A stretch of DNA of 33,555 bases from Paenibacillus terrae. GTDB lineage: Bacteria; Bacillota; Bacilli; Paenibacillales; Paenibacillaceae. The notes under the pieces are model-generated. The model was not told the DNA's origin. It ran no database searches and worked only from the letters and a program-made list of their open reading frames with translations. Location of the stretch: NCBI RefSeq assembly GCF_005217525.1, contig NZ_PNXQ01000005.1, positions 301,361 to 334,915 on the forward strand, given 5' to 3'. This document shows, piece after piece, positions 23,894-30,758 of the stretch; the first letter of the stretch is position 1, and every line of letters begins with the position of its first letter. A program made the translations under genes and the position numbers.

Positions 23894-26736
23894 TTTGATC
23901 TATCCTTCCGATCAAGAATAGCTAGCCCTTTTACAGGATTAGGTTTTTCATCCAATGAATTTTTCACCACGCCTACTGAACTCAAAAATCTTACATACTC
24001 GTCTTTATGGACTGTAATACAAGCTGTTGAAGTCGGCCTACCTTTAGTATCATTATTGTAGCCCTTGTGTATATTTACGCCTTCTGCTGTAGTATCCTTT
24101 TTTTGGCTTCCTTTGGTTGCTGGAACTGCTGCACCATCCCGAATACGCAAAGCAGGATAAGAGCCCCGATGCAACCCTCCTACAAACTCATACACTCCAT
24201 CTTTAACAGTTTTATCCTTGCTCTCATAATCAGGAAGTGTGCTGGCGTTTTTGCTTGTATACTTAATTTCGCCGTCTATCACCACAATTGCCATAGCTCC
24301 ATATCGACCTTCCGGGTGATCTTCTTGTTTATAACTATATGAGCCGTCTCCTTCAAAGAAAAACACGAGTGGTGCTTTACGGTTCGAAGACAGCTTCTTT
24401 TGAATGATACTGTTATTGGTGTAATCATTTATTCTATACAAAGCTTGAGCTTGATTACCTTTTATGCCTTTATTACTTATATAATTTTCAATCTTTTTCA
24501 CCGCTACCAATCCATCTTTATAATCCTCAGGATTTAATGGCTTCGTTTCCTCCTTCGTTGGCTTTTCAGGAGTAGTCGGCGTTTTCTTGCCCGGTTCCGT
24601 TTTCGTTGTTGGAACAGTCGGCGTTGCAGCCTTATTAACCTTAGGCCATGGAAGAATGCCGTTGGCTACTTGATGCAGATACACTGCGAGTACATCACGA
24701 CCATAGCCCTTATTCTCCAGACCGTATTTTTTCGCAAAATCTTGCAGTGCAGCGTTAAGCTCCTTATCCCAATCGCCTGTTGTTGGAAGCTTGTACGAGA
24801 AGCTGTCTGGATACTTCTTGGCAAGCTTGTTCAAATTCTCTCTGGCCAGCAGGCTGTTCACGCCATACTTACTACGCAGAGCGGCGGCTTCCTTGGCTAT
24901 GGCCTTTTGATCAGCAACAGTCAGCTTATGAGCCGCATCTGCGTATTGTCCAGATAGCTCTTCTAGCCGGTTCGCATCGAGATAGGAGCTGGCAGAATGC
25001 CCGCGAATCAGCTCGTTAATTAGCACATTGTCACGCAGTTGGTTCGCAAGAAGATGCATCTGCTTTTGCTTGGCTTTGTCATTTGCGCCGTGCGCTTCCC
25101 ACCACTGGGACGTGTATTCATGCATTTGTGCTCTTGCCCAGGCAGGCATACGATCTATTTCTGCCACCTGCTGACGTAATTGTTTGGCCTTGGCTGCCGC
25201 TTCCTTAGCACCCTTTTTGTCCCCTGCTGCCATGGCTTTATAGTAGTCCTTTTTAAATTGAAGCAGCAAATCCTGCACCCATTGTGGATATCCCTTTCCC
25301 TTCAATTCTTGAATCAGGGATTTATAGGCTTTCAGTTCTGCATCAGGCACCTGATTTTTCATAAACTTACTAGCCTTAATATGAAGCGTTCCGTCGGTTC
25401 TGATATAGCTGGTCTTGCAAGCCAGAGATATTTCGCGAGTAGCGGTCATCTGTACCTTTTTGCCGTGAAGCACCAAGTCTGTATCTGCTTGAAAGGTAAT
25501 GTCATGATGACTATACACGTGAATACCGGATGCAGGATTTAAACGTACAAGTATCTTGTCTTTCTGGGTGGAGAGAGCTACTTCTTTATCATCGAATCTC
25601 GCCACTTTTTGAGTTTTGGTATGGAACAGCTTTCTTGTCGGCTTGCTGATTTCATCGCCTTTGTAGTCTCTCTTACGGATAGATTGAACCACGCGAGCTT
25701 CCTGCTCTTTGTTGGACGGAAAATACAAATGGACATGATCCCCAAGCTCAGGCATGCAGTGCCAACCGATCCCACCACCGGTATACAAGGTTGGATAAGA
25801 AAACCAGCACCCCTCTGCTTTGGACTGCACAGCATCTACGGACAAGTGAAGTTTAACCGACTCTCCTTCACCATCTAATTCAATGACTTTCCCTTCAATG
25901 GAGGCACCTTGTATGAGTTGATTATATATAACCTCCCTCGCAATGTCTGCTTCTGGAACAAGCGTATAGTCGTATGTCATGATACCTTGCTTCATCTCTG
26001 CATTCACCTGATCCATAACCCAATGCTTTCGTTGAAACACGACGACATCTCCAAGTTCAAAGCGTTTCGTATCCTCCACTTCAGCATATGTATACTGGGG
26101 GCCTGATTTTGTTTTTTGGAGGGAAAAGTTAATGCTACGCAGTTCACCTTTCACCTGATCTTTCGATGTACCCAGCCATAATCTCGGAAACTTTGATGTA
26201 ATCTCGGCAATCAGTCCAGTTTGCAGATGAGAGGCCATTCTTTTTAGAAACTCCCAATCACTCTCCCCATACTGAATCGAAAAGCCGTCCAGCTTTTTAT
26301 CGCTGTCAGTCAGATCAATAAAATCCCCGTGTGGGTAGGCATCTATGATTTCGCGGAACAATTGATAATATGTCAAGTTGCTGTTTTGAAACGAACGATT
26401 TTTCCGTTGTTTATCCATTAAATATGTAAAAGAGGCAGCCTCTATGTACATGTGATATACGCCATTTTTGAATCCAATGCTAATATTAGTAACTATTCCT
26501 TTAAAAATACTAACCGTCCCTCGATCTTCATCCGTCTCATATACCTCCAGCACATCCTCATCATGTGCTAAACCGTCATACTTAGCATGATCCTCATCCG
26601 GTATGAGAGCAGTGATGTACACCTTGCCGTGCTCATTCACCTTCTGCGTCAATTCGAAATCCAGCAGCCGGACAATTTCATACGGTGCATTCACTCTAAT
26701 ATTTCCATAAGTCAGCACAGTTCCTGCCAGTCCCAT
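23890..26736 (-). CDS. VgrG-type hub fused to tandem repeat and L,D-transpeptidase-like toxin domain
   Basis: The protein has 948 residues. Residues 1-460 are a gpD/VgrG hub (WEFLKRMASHLQTGLIAE, GWHCMPELGDHVHLYFPSNK, QSIRKR, then a beta-repeat shaft). Residues 483-574 are two repeat units (YPQWVQDLLLQF and MPAWARAQMHEYTSQWWEA), also found in the glucosaminidase. Residues 575-695 are helical. Residues 701-735 are a Pro/Thr/Lys linker. Residues 740-948 form a putative enzyme ending with GVNIHKGYNN and PTSTACITVHKDEY: His890...Ser903-x-x-Cys906 mirrors the HG...S.GC motif of YkuD L,D-transpeptidases. ATG 26736 follows GGGGGGAG. The chain has no signal peptide and is probably delivered as an evolved spike effector cutting or altering peptidoglycan. 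Confidence 0.85.
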   Translation of the reverse strand: MGLAGTVLTYGNIRVNAPYEIVRLLDFELTQKVNEHGKVYITALIPDEDHAKYDGLAHDEDVLEVYETDEDRGTVSIFKGIVTNISIGFKNGVYHMYIEAASFTYLMDKQRKNRSFQNSNLTYYQLFREIIDAYPHGDFIDLTDSDKKLDGFSIQYGESDWEFLKRMASHLQTGLIAEITSKFPRLWLGTSKDQVKGELRSINFSLQKTKSGPQYTYAEVEDTKRFELGDVVVFQRKHWVMDQVNAEMKQGIMTYDYTLVPEADIAREVIYNQLIQGASIEGKVIELDGEGESVKLHLSVDAVQSKAEGCWFSYPTLYTGGGIGWHCMPELGDHVHLYFPSNKEQEARVVQSIRKRDYKGDEISKPTRKLFHTKTQKVARFDDKEVALSTQKDKILVRLNPASGIHVYSHHDITFQADTDLVLHGKKVQMTATREISLACKTSYIRTDGTLHIKASKFMKNQVPDAELKAYKSLIQELKGKGYPQWVQDLLLQFKKDYYKAMAAGDKKGAKEAAAKAKQLRQQVAEIDRMPAWARAQMHEYTSQWWEAHGANDKAKQKQMHLLANQLRDNVLINELIRGHSASSYLDANRLEELSGQYADAAHKLTVADQKAIAKEAAALRSKYGVNSLLARENLNKLAKKYPDSFSYKLPTTGDWDKELNAALQDFAKKYGLENKGYGRDVLAVYLHQVANGILPWPKVNKAATPTVPTTKTEPGKKTPTTPEKPTKEETKPLNPEDYKDGLVAVKKIENYISNKGIKGNQAQALYRINDYTNNSIIQKKLSSNRKAPLVFFFEGDGSYSYKQEDHPEGRYGAMAIVVIDGEIKYTSKNASTLPDYESKDKTVKDGVYEFVGGLHRGSYPALRIRDGAAVPATKGSQKKDTTAEGVNIHKGYNNDTKGRPTSTACITVHKDEYVRFLSSVGVVKNSLDEKPNPVKGLAILDRKDRSK
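25015..25290 (-). repeat. Two-unit tandem repeat (docking-like) in the hub-toxin
   Basis: Encodes residues 483-574: units YPQW...LRQQV and MPAW...LRDN. They match the pair in the glucosaminidase in order, spacing and key W, A and LR positions. Confidence 0.75.
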
Positions 26737-26788
26737 CTTACTCCCCCCATTTGTCTTTCCATATGATGTCACTTCCTACAATCAGTAG

Positions 26789-27166
26789 CTAATCCTGCCC
26801 GTCTGTCGCGAATGAAATTTTTCCACACCACATGCATAAATTTGTGGAGCAGCTCATAAGAGCCGGAGATTGATCTACGTATACATCCTTCTTTCCATTC
26901 AACCAAGGCATAGAAACGCTCGGTTTGCAGGGCTGCGGAATGATTTTTCCGGAATTCCCTTTGTTAGCAGAAGAAACTATAGGGTTGTGCATACTGCGGC
27001 ACATTCCGAATGAAGGGATATGAGTCTGCGGGTGAAAATCCTGAATATTCCCCTGCATTTTATCGCCAATACGAATCCCTCTGTTAGCTGAAATACTAAA
27101 CCTCCCCGTATGACTTCCATAGTTACACTGTATCTGTGCCCCATCCACTACATAGCTCTCACTCAT
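26789..27166 (-). CDS. DUF4280 PAAR-like spike-tip protein
   Basis: The protein has 125 residues and matches the DUF4280 (PAAR-like) family in length and pattern: an N-terminal MSESYVVDGAQIQCNYGS, a glycine/proline-rich middle and scattered Cys (IPQPCKPSV, ALMSCSTNLCMWCGKISFA). PAAR-like proteins cap hub trimers and sharpen the spike, often with a bound metal. It is encoded directly upstream of the hub-toxin and overlaps the preceding gene by eight bases. GGAGAG lies nine bases before ATG. With the hub next door, this is the strongest marker that the island feeds a contractile machine. Confidence 0.85.
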   Translation of the reverse strand: MSESYVVDGAQIQCNYGSHTGRFSISANRGIRIGDKMQGNIQDFHPQTHIPSFGMCRSMHNPIVSSANKGNSGKIIPQPCKPSVSMPWLNGKKDVYVDQSPALMSCSTNLCMWCGKISFATDGQD

Positions 27167-27692
27167 TCTTGGACTCTCCTTTGTATAGATGGCCCTCTGT
27201 ATCGACCTTTTGTAATTTCAAGCCTGCCAAATTGAACCTTAAAATACATTCAGCCACATCAAGATCCACAACGATATGATGATTGGCATCCTGAACCCTG
27301 AATATCTTATGATTCTCCACTGCATATTCATCTAAAATGATTTTCCTCAGTGTACCGTCTCTATGATATTCACTAAGTGGTGATAAACACATAAGGCTAG
27401 GCAGGTTAGCCAGCCAATACCTCGTTTGCTGCATTCGCTGCATATTCGCAAAAACAACCAACTTCCAGCTTAATCCGGCTTGATATATATCAAATATTTC
27501 CTTTAGTTGTTCAGAAATTATGGATACAGGATGGTCTATAAAATCAATATAGTCCGCATCACCTGATACATAAAATTGTAAAATAGATTCTTCATCCGTA
27601 AATGATGAGCTTTCTGCCCATTCCAATAACTGTCTGCGATTCGTCTCTACTGGATACATATACTCTGTAATACGATTATCCTGTTGAATCAT
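27159..27692 (-). CDS. Unknown island protein B
   Basis: About 177 residues, soluble, no signal peptide. It is rich in aromatic residues, with a central YQAGLSWKLVVFANMQRMQQ and a C-terminal beta part (HHIVVDLDVAECILRFNLAG). ATG 27692 is chosen because GGAG stands six bases upstream; ATG 27704 and GTG 27728 are also in frame. It overlaps the gene before by 17 bases and the DUF4280 gene after by eight, so it is tightly co-translated with the spike tip. Such a position suggests an adaptor, chaperone or baseplate accessory. No family recognised. Confidence 0.7.
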   Translation of the reverse strand: MIQQDNRITEYMYPVETNRRQLLEWAESSSFTDEESILQFYVSGDADYIDFIDHPVSIISEQLKEIFDIYQAGLSWKLVVFANMQRMQQTRYWLANLPSLMCLSPLSEYHRDGTLRKIILDEYAVENHKIFRVQDANHHIVVDLDVAECILRFNLAGLKLQKVDTEGHLYKGESKNE

Positions 27693-28281
27693 GTAGTACT
27701 CCATAAGCTGTTGAATACACCGCCTCACTGATTCCTTTATACTCCCCTATTCTTACTTCCAATTCATCCTCGCATTTCAACGCCTTGAATTCAGGTAGTT
27801 GTGTAGCCTGTGAAATAGCATCCTTAGCCAACTTCACAATATAAGTATGGAAATGATCCGCCGCTTGGAGTACAAAACGCTCGACATCAGGCTCAATAAT
27901 TTTATTCATATAGGGTTTTCGGAGCTGATTCAATTCATCCTCCAGCTCTCCCAGATAACTAAATGCCCATCCTGTATCATAAAATCCCTGACATGGCCGG
28001 GGATCGAAGAACCAGCTTTTATCGTAGGCTTCGATGACATAGTTATAGTTTCGATCCATCAGATACGTACGTCTCATAGAATAAGTAATGTATCCGATCT
28101 TTGCTTTTGCCGTGTCTAGATGATTGGCTTGCAAGCAAATTCGCTGGAAGGATTGAATGAAGGATTGCATTAACTCTTCTTTTCTTTGTTCATACAAAGA
28201 CATTACTTGGTGTAATTTCTGATTCAGCACTTCTTCTGCATAGGTCTTTTGAAAGTGTTCTAGTGCTTCCAGTCTATTCAT
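27676..28281 (-). CDS. Unknown island protein A, first gene of the spike/cargo island
   Basis: The protein has 201 residues, mostly helical: an N-terminal coiled-coil-like half (EALEHFQKTYAEEVLNQKLH, QRKEELMQSFIQSFQRICLQ), a conserved-looking aromatic patch (YDKSWFFDPRPCQGFYDTGW) and a helical tail. Cytoplasmic. The aromatic patch and basic ends suggest a protein-binding surface. It opens the minus-strand island, with GAGGTGGG before ATG; no convincing promoter was found in the 200 bases upstream. A loader or adaptor role for the spike proteins is possible by context only. Confidence 0.7.
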   Translation of the reverse strand: MNRLEALEHFQKTYAEEVLNQKLHQVMSLYEQRKEELMQSFIQSFQRICLQANHLDTAKAKIGYITYSMRRTYLMDRNYNYVIEAYDKSWFFDPRPCQGFYDTGWAFSYLGELEDELNQLRKPYMNKIIEPDVERFVLQAADHFHTYIVKLAKDAISQATQLPEFKALKCEDELEVRIGEYKGISEAVYSTAYGVLHDSTG

Positions 28282-28497
28282 AATCCCACCTCTGAACCTA
28301 TTATATAGAATATTTACATGATATTACTGGTTCTATCCTCCTATTTAATTACTCTTTTTTCATATGATGAGATTGAAAATGAATGTATAAAAAACCAAAA
28401 AAATCATTAAATAATTTCATAAATATGTATTCGTATATCTTATATCTCTCAAAAAACCTCCTCATTAGACCTACGAAATGAAGGTTTGCGCAAGCGA

Positions 28498-28722
28498 TTA
28501 GGTAAATGGAAGTAGAAAATCGCGGCCTACAATGAAATAATCATGTATAGGGTCAGTACCAGCGAATGTGACACCACCCGCAAAGTAGTTACCACCAATT
28601 TCCACATGTTTGCACTTCATGACAGCTACGTGGTTCAAATTGCGCCTTGGAAACCACGTTGAACCAGAATAACGAGTGCAAAGCAGAACTATGGTTCCGA
28701 TACCAACAAAAACCGGAACTTT
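28498..28722 (-). pseudogene. Orphan C-terminal reading frame
   Basis: Open from 28722 (after TGA) to TAA at 28498, 74 codons. The end reads VEIGGNYFAGGVTFAGTDPI then HDYFIVGRDFLLPFT, which is convincing protein sequence. No start codon has a ribosome site (ATG 28620 is the only candidate), and the frame begins eight bases from the 40-bp repeat. I interpret it as the 3' remnant of a lost gene, perhaps an earlier cargo of the neighbouring island. Family unknown. Confidence 0.5.
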
Positions 28723-28729
28723 TCACTGG

Positions 28730-28769
28730 TTTACTTTACGGGCTGTGACAGCTTCGCTGGTACTACCCC
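28730..28769. repeat. 40-bp direct repeat, copy 1
   Basis: Begins TTTACTTTACGGGCTGTGAC and ends GGTACTACCCC; identical over 40 bases to 30432-30471. It contains CAGC-TTC-GCTG, a small hairpin. Read on the minus strand both copies are open for GSTSEAVTARKV. Confidence 0.9.
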
Positions 28770-28944
28770 ATAAATGCTAATTTTTTGTATCGTTTGATAA
28801 AGATTCGTTCAAGCTGCGACGTGACCTTGAGATACAAAAAAGAAAGCCTCGAACCGGATAAGATTGGATCATATGTTTATTGATGCATGAAAAATTTGGA
28901 TTGGTGTAGTACAGTTGAACAAATGGAAAAAGAAGGTGATACCA

Positions 28945-29274
28945 ATGAGTTTTGCTCTTGTATTATTTATTGCAGCTGTGATTCAATTTGTTCTGGATAA
29001 AATTATCAGCAAAACAGATGAGAAGATATCAGACACGGATGGTTTTATCCCATACAGGTGGTTCATTGTGATTGGGGGTATTGTGGTAATTTTGTCAGTT
29101 CTTTTTGTTAAAGAACCTTATAAATATGTTTGGATTGGCGTATTGCTTATTCTAGTGTTCGGTGTTCGATCTATCTTCCAATGGAAATATATTCGAAGTT
29201 CACAAAAACATATTATTTCACTATTGATGATGGCCATATCTGTAGTTGGTACAATTGTTTACGTTTTAATTTAA
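28945..29274 (+). CDS. DUF4181-like small membrane protein
   Basis: The protein has 109 residues with an N-terminal helix (SFALVLFIAAVIQFVLDKII), a charged loop, then three hydrophobic segments. The layout matches DUF4181 proteins of Bacilli, whose role is unknown. ATG 28945 is chosen over TTG 28915 because AGAAGGTG lies six bases upstream. It is a single gene on the plus strand inside the repeat-flanked segment, ending in a strong bidirectional terminator shared with the convergent unit. Confidence 0.7.
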   Translation: MSFALVLFIAAVIQFVLDKIISKTDEKISDTDGFIPYRWFIVIGGIVVILSVLFVKEPYKYVWIGVLLILVFGVRSIFQWKYIRSSQKHIISLLMMAISVVGTIVYVLI

Positions 29275-29307
29275 CAAAAAACCGCACAATTAGTGCGGTT
29301 TTTTGTT
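29273..29307. terminator. Bidirectional terminator
   Basis: AACAAAAAACCGCAC, loop AATTA, GTGCGGTTTTTTGTT: a perfect 15-bp stem with a T-run on both strands, between the DUF4181 gene and the 29324-30251 unit. Confidence 0.95.
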
Positions 29308-29323
29308 GTACTACTATTGATGA

Positions 29324-29782
29324 TTAAGAAGCGTAAATCCAAGTTCCATCGATCCGTTGCATGCGGTAAATAGAACCAGCTTGAGTGATGTAACGTGTTG
29401 TACCTCCAGCGTTCGAGTACTCTACAAAAGCAGCTTCAAATTCAATACGTATGTATTTGTTGGTGTTCACATTAAACCAGCCAGCGTGTCGCGAAGTCCC
29501 GTTCAGACCAGCGGTGATAGAGTTGAGGAAATAGTTAGTCGCTAGTGAGCCAGCTATAAGAGCACCCAATCCCAATGCTACACCAGCAGCAGTTCTTGTA
29601 GCAAAGGCAAGAGCAAATATGGTAGTCGCTTCACCAGCGATGGTACTGAGTTGTTTTCTAATCCAGCTTTCGCTTTCTTTCCGTTTAACGGCATCCACGG
29701 TAATTTGTTGTGCTCGAACCATTAGGTTAAGTTCAGAGGCACTAACACTAATTCTTTCAGTATATTCACGAACATCAGCCAT
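29324..29782 (-). CDS. Glycine-rich hydrophobic protein, unknown
   Basis: The protein has 152 residues. Residues 1-45 are polar and helical. Residues 47-95 are a long Ala/Gly-rich hydrophobic stretch (TAAGVALGLGALIAGSLA) like a glycine zipper or membrane hairpin. The last 50 residues are a small beta domain (NVNTNKYIRIEFEAAFVEYS, YRMQRIDGTWIYAS). There is no signal peptide. GGAGGAATTTTATC precedes ATG; the start lies 61 bases inside the previous gene, implying coupling. As the only non-regulatory product of a sigma-like operon, it may be the effector: a membrane-active peptide, toxin or phage-like product. No family recognised. Confidence 0.7.
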   Translation of the reverse strand: MADVREYTERISVSASELNLMVRAQQITVDAVKRKESESWIRKQLSTIAGEATTIFALAFATRTAAGVALGLGALIAGSLATNYFLNSITAGLNGTSRHAGWFNVNTNKYIRIEFEAAFVEYSNAGGTTRYITQAGSIYRMQRIDGTWIYAS

Positions 29783-29967
29783 GATAAAATTCCTCCAATA
29801 GCATCCTCTTTTGGCATACGGAAAAGTTTTCCTAATCGTTTAATATCTTGATCGAAATATTGAAAAATTGCATTCATGGCCTCTACATCGGATTGGGTTT
29901 GGGCAAGTTTTACTAACTCCATAAACTCATCATCTGACATAATTCGCGGAGTACTTTCTTTTTCCAT
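29722..29967 (-). CDS. Small HTH / sigma region-2-like protein
   Basis: The protein has 81 residues: MSDDEFMELVKLAQTQSDVE, then AMNAIFQYFDQDIKRLGKLF and RMPKEDAIGGIL. This is the helix-turn-helix pattern seen in Tn916-type regulators (HTH_16) and at the front of ECF-like sigma factors. It lies between a region-4-like gene and the hydrophobic protein, overlapping both (55 and 61 bases). The pair resembles the two-subunit sigma SigO/RsoA of B. subtilis, in which the partner supplies region 2. AGGTG precedes the ATG. Confidence 0.7.
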   Translation of the reverse strand: MEKESTPRIMSDDEFMELVKLAQTQSDVEAMNAIFQYFDQDIKRLGKLFRMPKEDAIGGILSWLMFVNILKELVLVPLNLT

Positions 29968-30251
29968 TTGTTCATCACCTGTTGACTGATTTTAAGTTCT
30001 CTGGCAACCTGGGCTTCTGTTTTGTCGTTTATGTAAATTTCATAGATGACTTTTTTGCTTGCTTCACACGCTAATTTATTAATATAAGATTGCAACATTA
30101 CTCTGTTATCAGATTCATCCGAGTAAGAGGGTCGAAAGAGGTTAGGACTGCATTCCATAGAAACTTCACGTTTGCGATCACGTTTTTCCCGATACTGCAT
30201 TCGCCAAGCAATTCTATAAAGCTCGCGTCTATAATGTTCAATGGCACCCAA
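29913..30251 (-). CDS. Sigma-70 region-4-like protein (split sigma subunit)
   Basis: The protein has 112 residues. The C-terminal half (YINKLACEASKKVIYEIYIN, then EAQVARELKISQQVMNKWKK) is a sigma region-4 helix-turn-helix. The N-terminal half (EHYRRELYRIAWRMQYREKR) is helical and very basic. Region 2 is absent and may come from the next gene. The start is TTG 30251, supported by GGGAGGT eight bases upstream. That ribosome site is one arm of the inverted repeat at 30261-30296, so translation may be controlled by RNA folding. The likely target is its own operon. Confidence 0.72.
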   Translation of the reverse strand: MGAIEHYRRELYRIAWRMQYREKRDRKREVSMECSPNLFRPSYSDESDNRVMLQSYINKLACEASKKVIYEIYINDKTEAQVARELKISQQVMNKWKKKVLRELCQMMSLWS

Positions 30252-30260
30252 CGAAAATTA

Positions 30261-30296
30261 CCTCCCTTATATTCTTATACGTGTATATAAGGGAGG
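30261..30296 (-). promoter_or_regulatory. 12-bp inverted repeat masking the ribosome site of the sigma-like gene
   Basis: CCTCCCTTATAT (30261-30272) and ATATAAGGGAGG (30285-30296) are perfect complements with a 12-base loop. On the minus-strand mRNA the GGGAGG ribosome site pairs with the CCTCCC upstream. It could be an RNA switch or a dyad operator. Confidence 0.75.
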
Positions 30297-30431
30297 GAGA
30301 TACCAAATTCCATTTAACAACCTTAAAAATAGTGAGCATTCCTTCTATGGAAAAAAATATAGCATTATGTAGTTTTTCGAAACTATTTGCAAGCCCCATT
30401 ACTCTATGCTTTTTCCATTCGGCATAGAAAC

Positions 30432-30471
30432 TTTACTTTACGGGCTGTGACAGCTTCGCTGGTACTACCCC
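30432..30471. repeat. 40-bp direct repeat, copy 2
   Basis: Identical to 28730-28769 over 40 bases, same orientation, 1702 bp apart. Flanks differ on both sides. Confidence 0.9.
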
Positions 30472-30503
30472 GTATAATGCATGCTAGACTCCAACAAGGC
30501 TAA

Positions 30504-30596
30504 AATCCGGCGATGCTGATCAATTGGGTAGACAACGCGGTGAAGTTTACAAACGCGTGGGAGGGTCACTCTCTCTGCTGCCACCCAATTGTATGA
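30504..30596 (+). pseudogene. Fossil of a histidine-kinase N-box
   Basis: Between TAA and TGA, one frame reads PAMLINWVDNAVKFTNAWEG. It matches the N-box of HATPase_c histidine kinases (LINLVDNAVKFT) except for W in place of L, a one-base change. No other kinase motif is near, so it is a scrap of a decayed or rearranged gene. The same bases form CAATTGGGT/ACCCAATTG (30521-30529 and 30583-30591), which could fold. Confidence 0.5.
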
Positions 30597-30659
30597 TCAT
30601 TCAAGCATTTGCTTAAAGCAGAGGCGGGATTCTACTCATGCATGGCCTAAAAGAGCACA

Positions 30660-30690
30660 AAAACCCGTGACGGATATCGTCACGGGTTTT
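30660..30690. terminator. Bidirectional terminator after the second nucleoside hydrolase
   Basis: AAAACCCGTGACG, loop GATAT, CGTCACGGGTTTT: a perfect 13-bp stem with T tracts in both directions. Confidence 0.9.
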
Positions 30691-30758
30691 CATGTCATGG
30701 ATGTTTGCTAATAGGTAGTAATGTCACTCTAAACTTACGTATACGTGCAGGGCTGAGC

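Noticed and set aside
28282..28497. Promoter or attachment site upstream of the spike island
   Set aside because: Several AT-rich -10-like boxes (for example TATAAT near 28303) lack a suitable -35, and no tRNA or att-like repeat is present.
30521..30591. CAATTGGGT/ACCCAATTG stem as a structured small RNA
   Set aside because: The left arm lies inside the kinase N-box remnant, so the pairing may be chance; no promoter precedes it.
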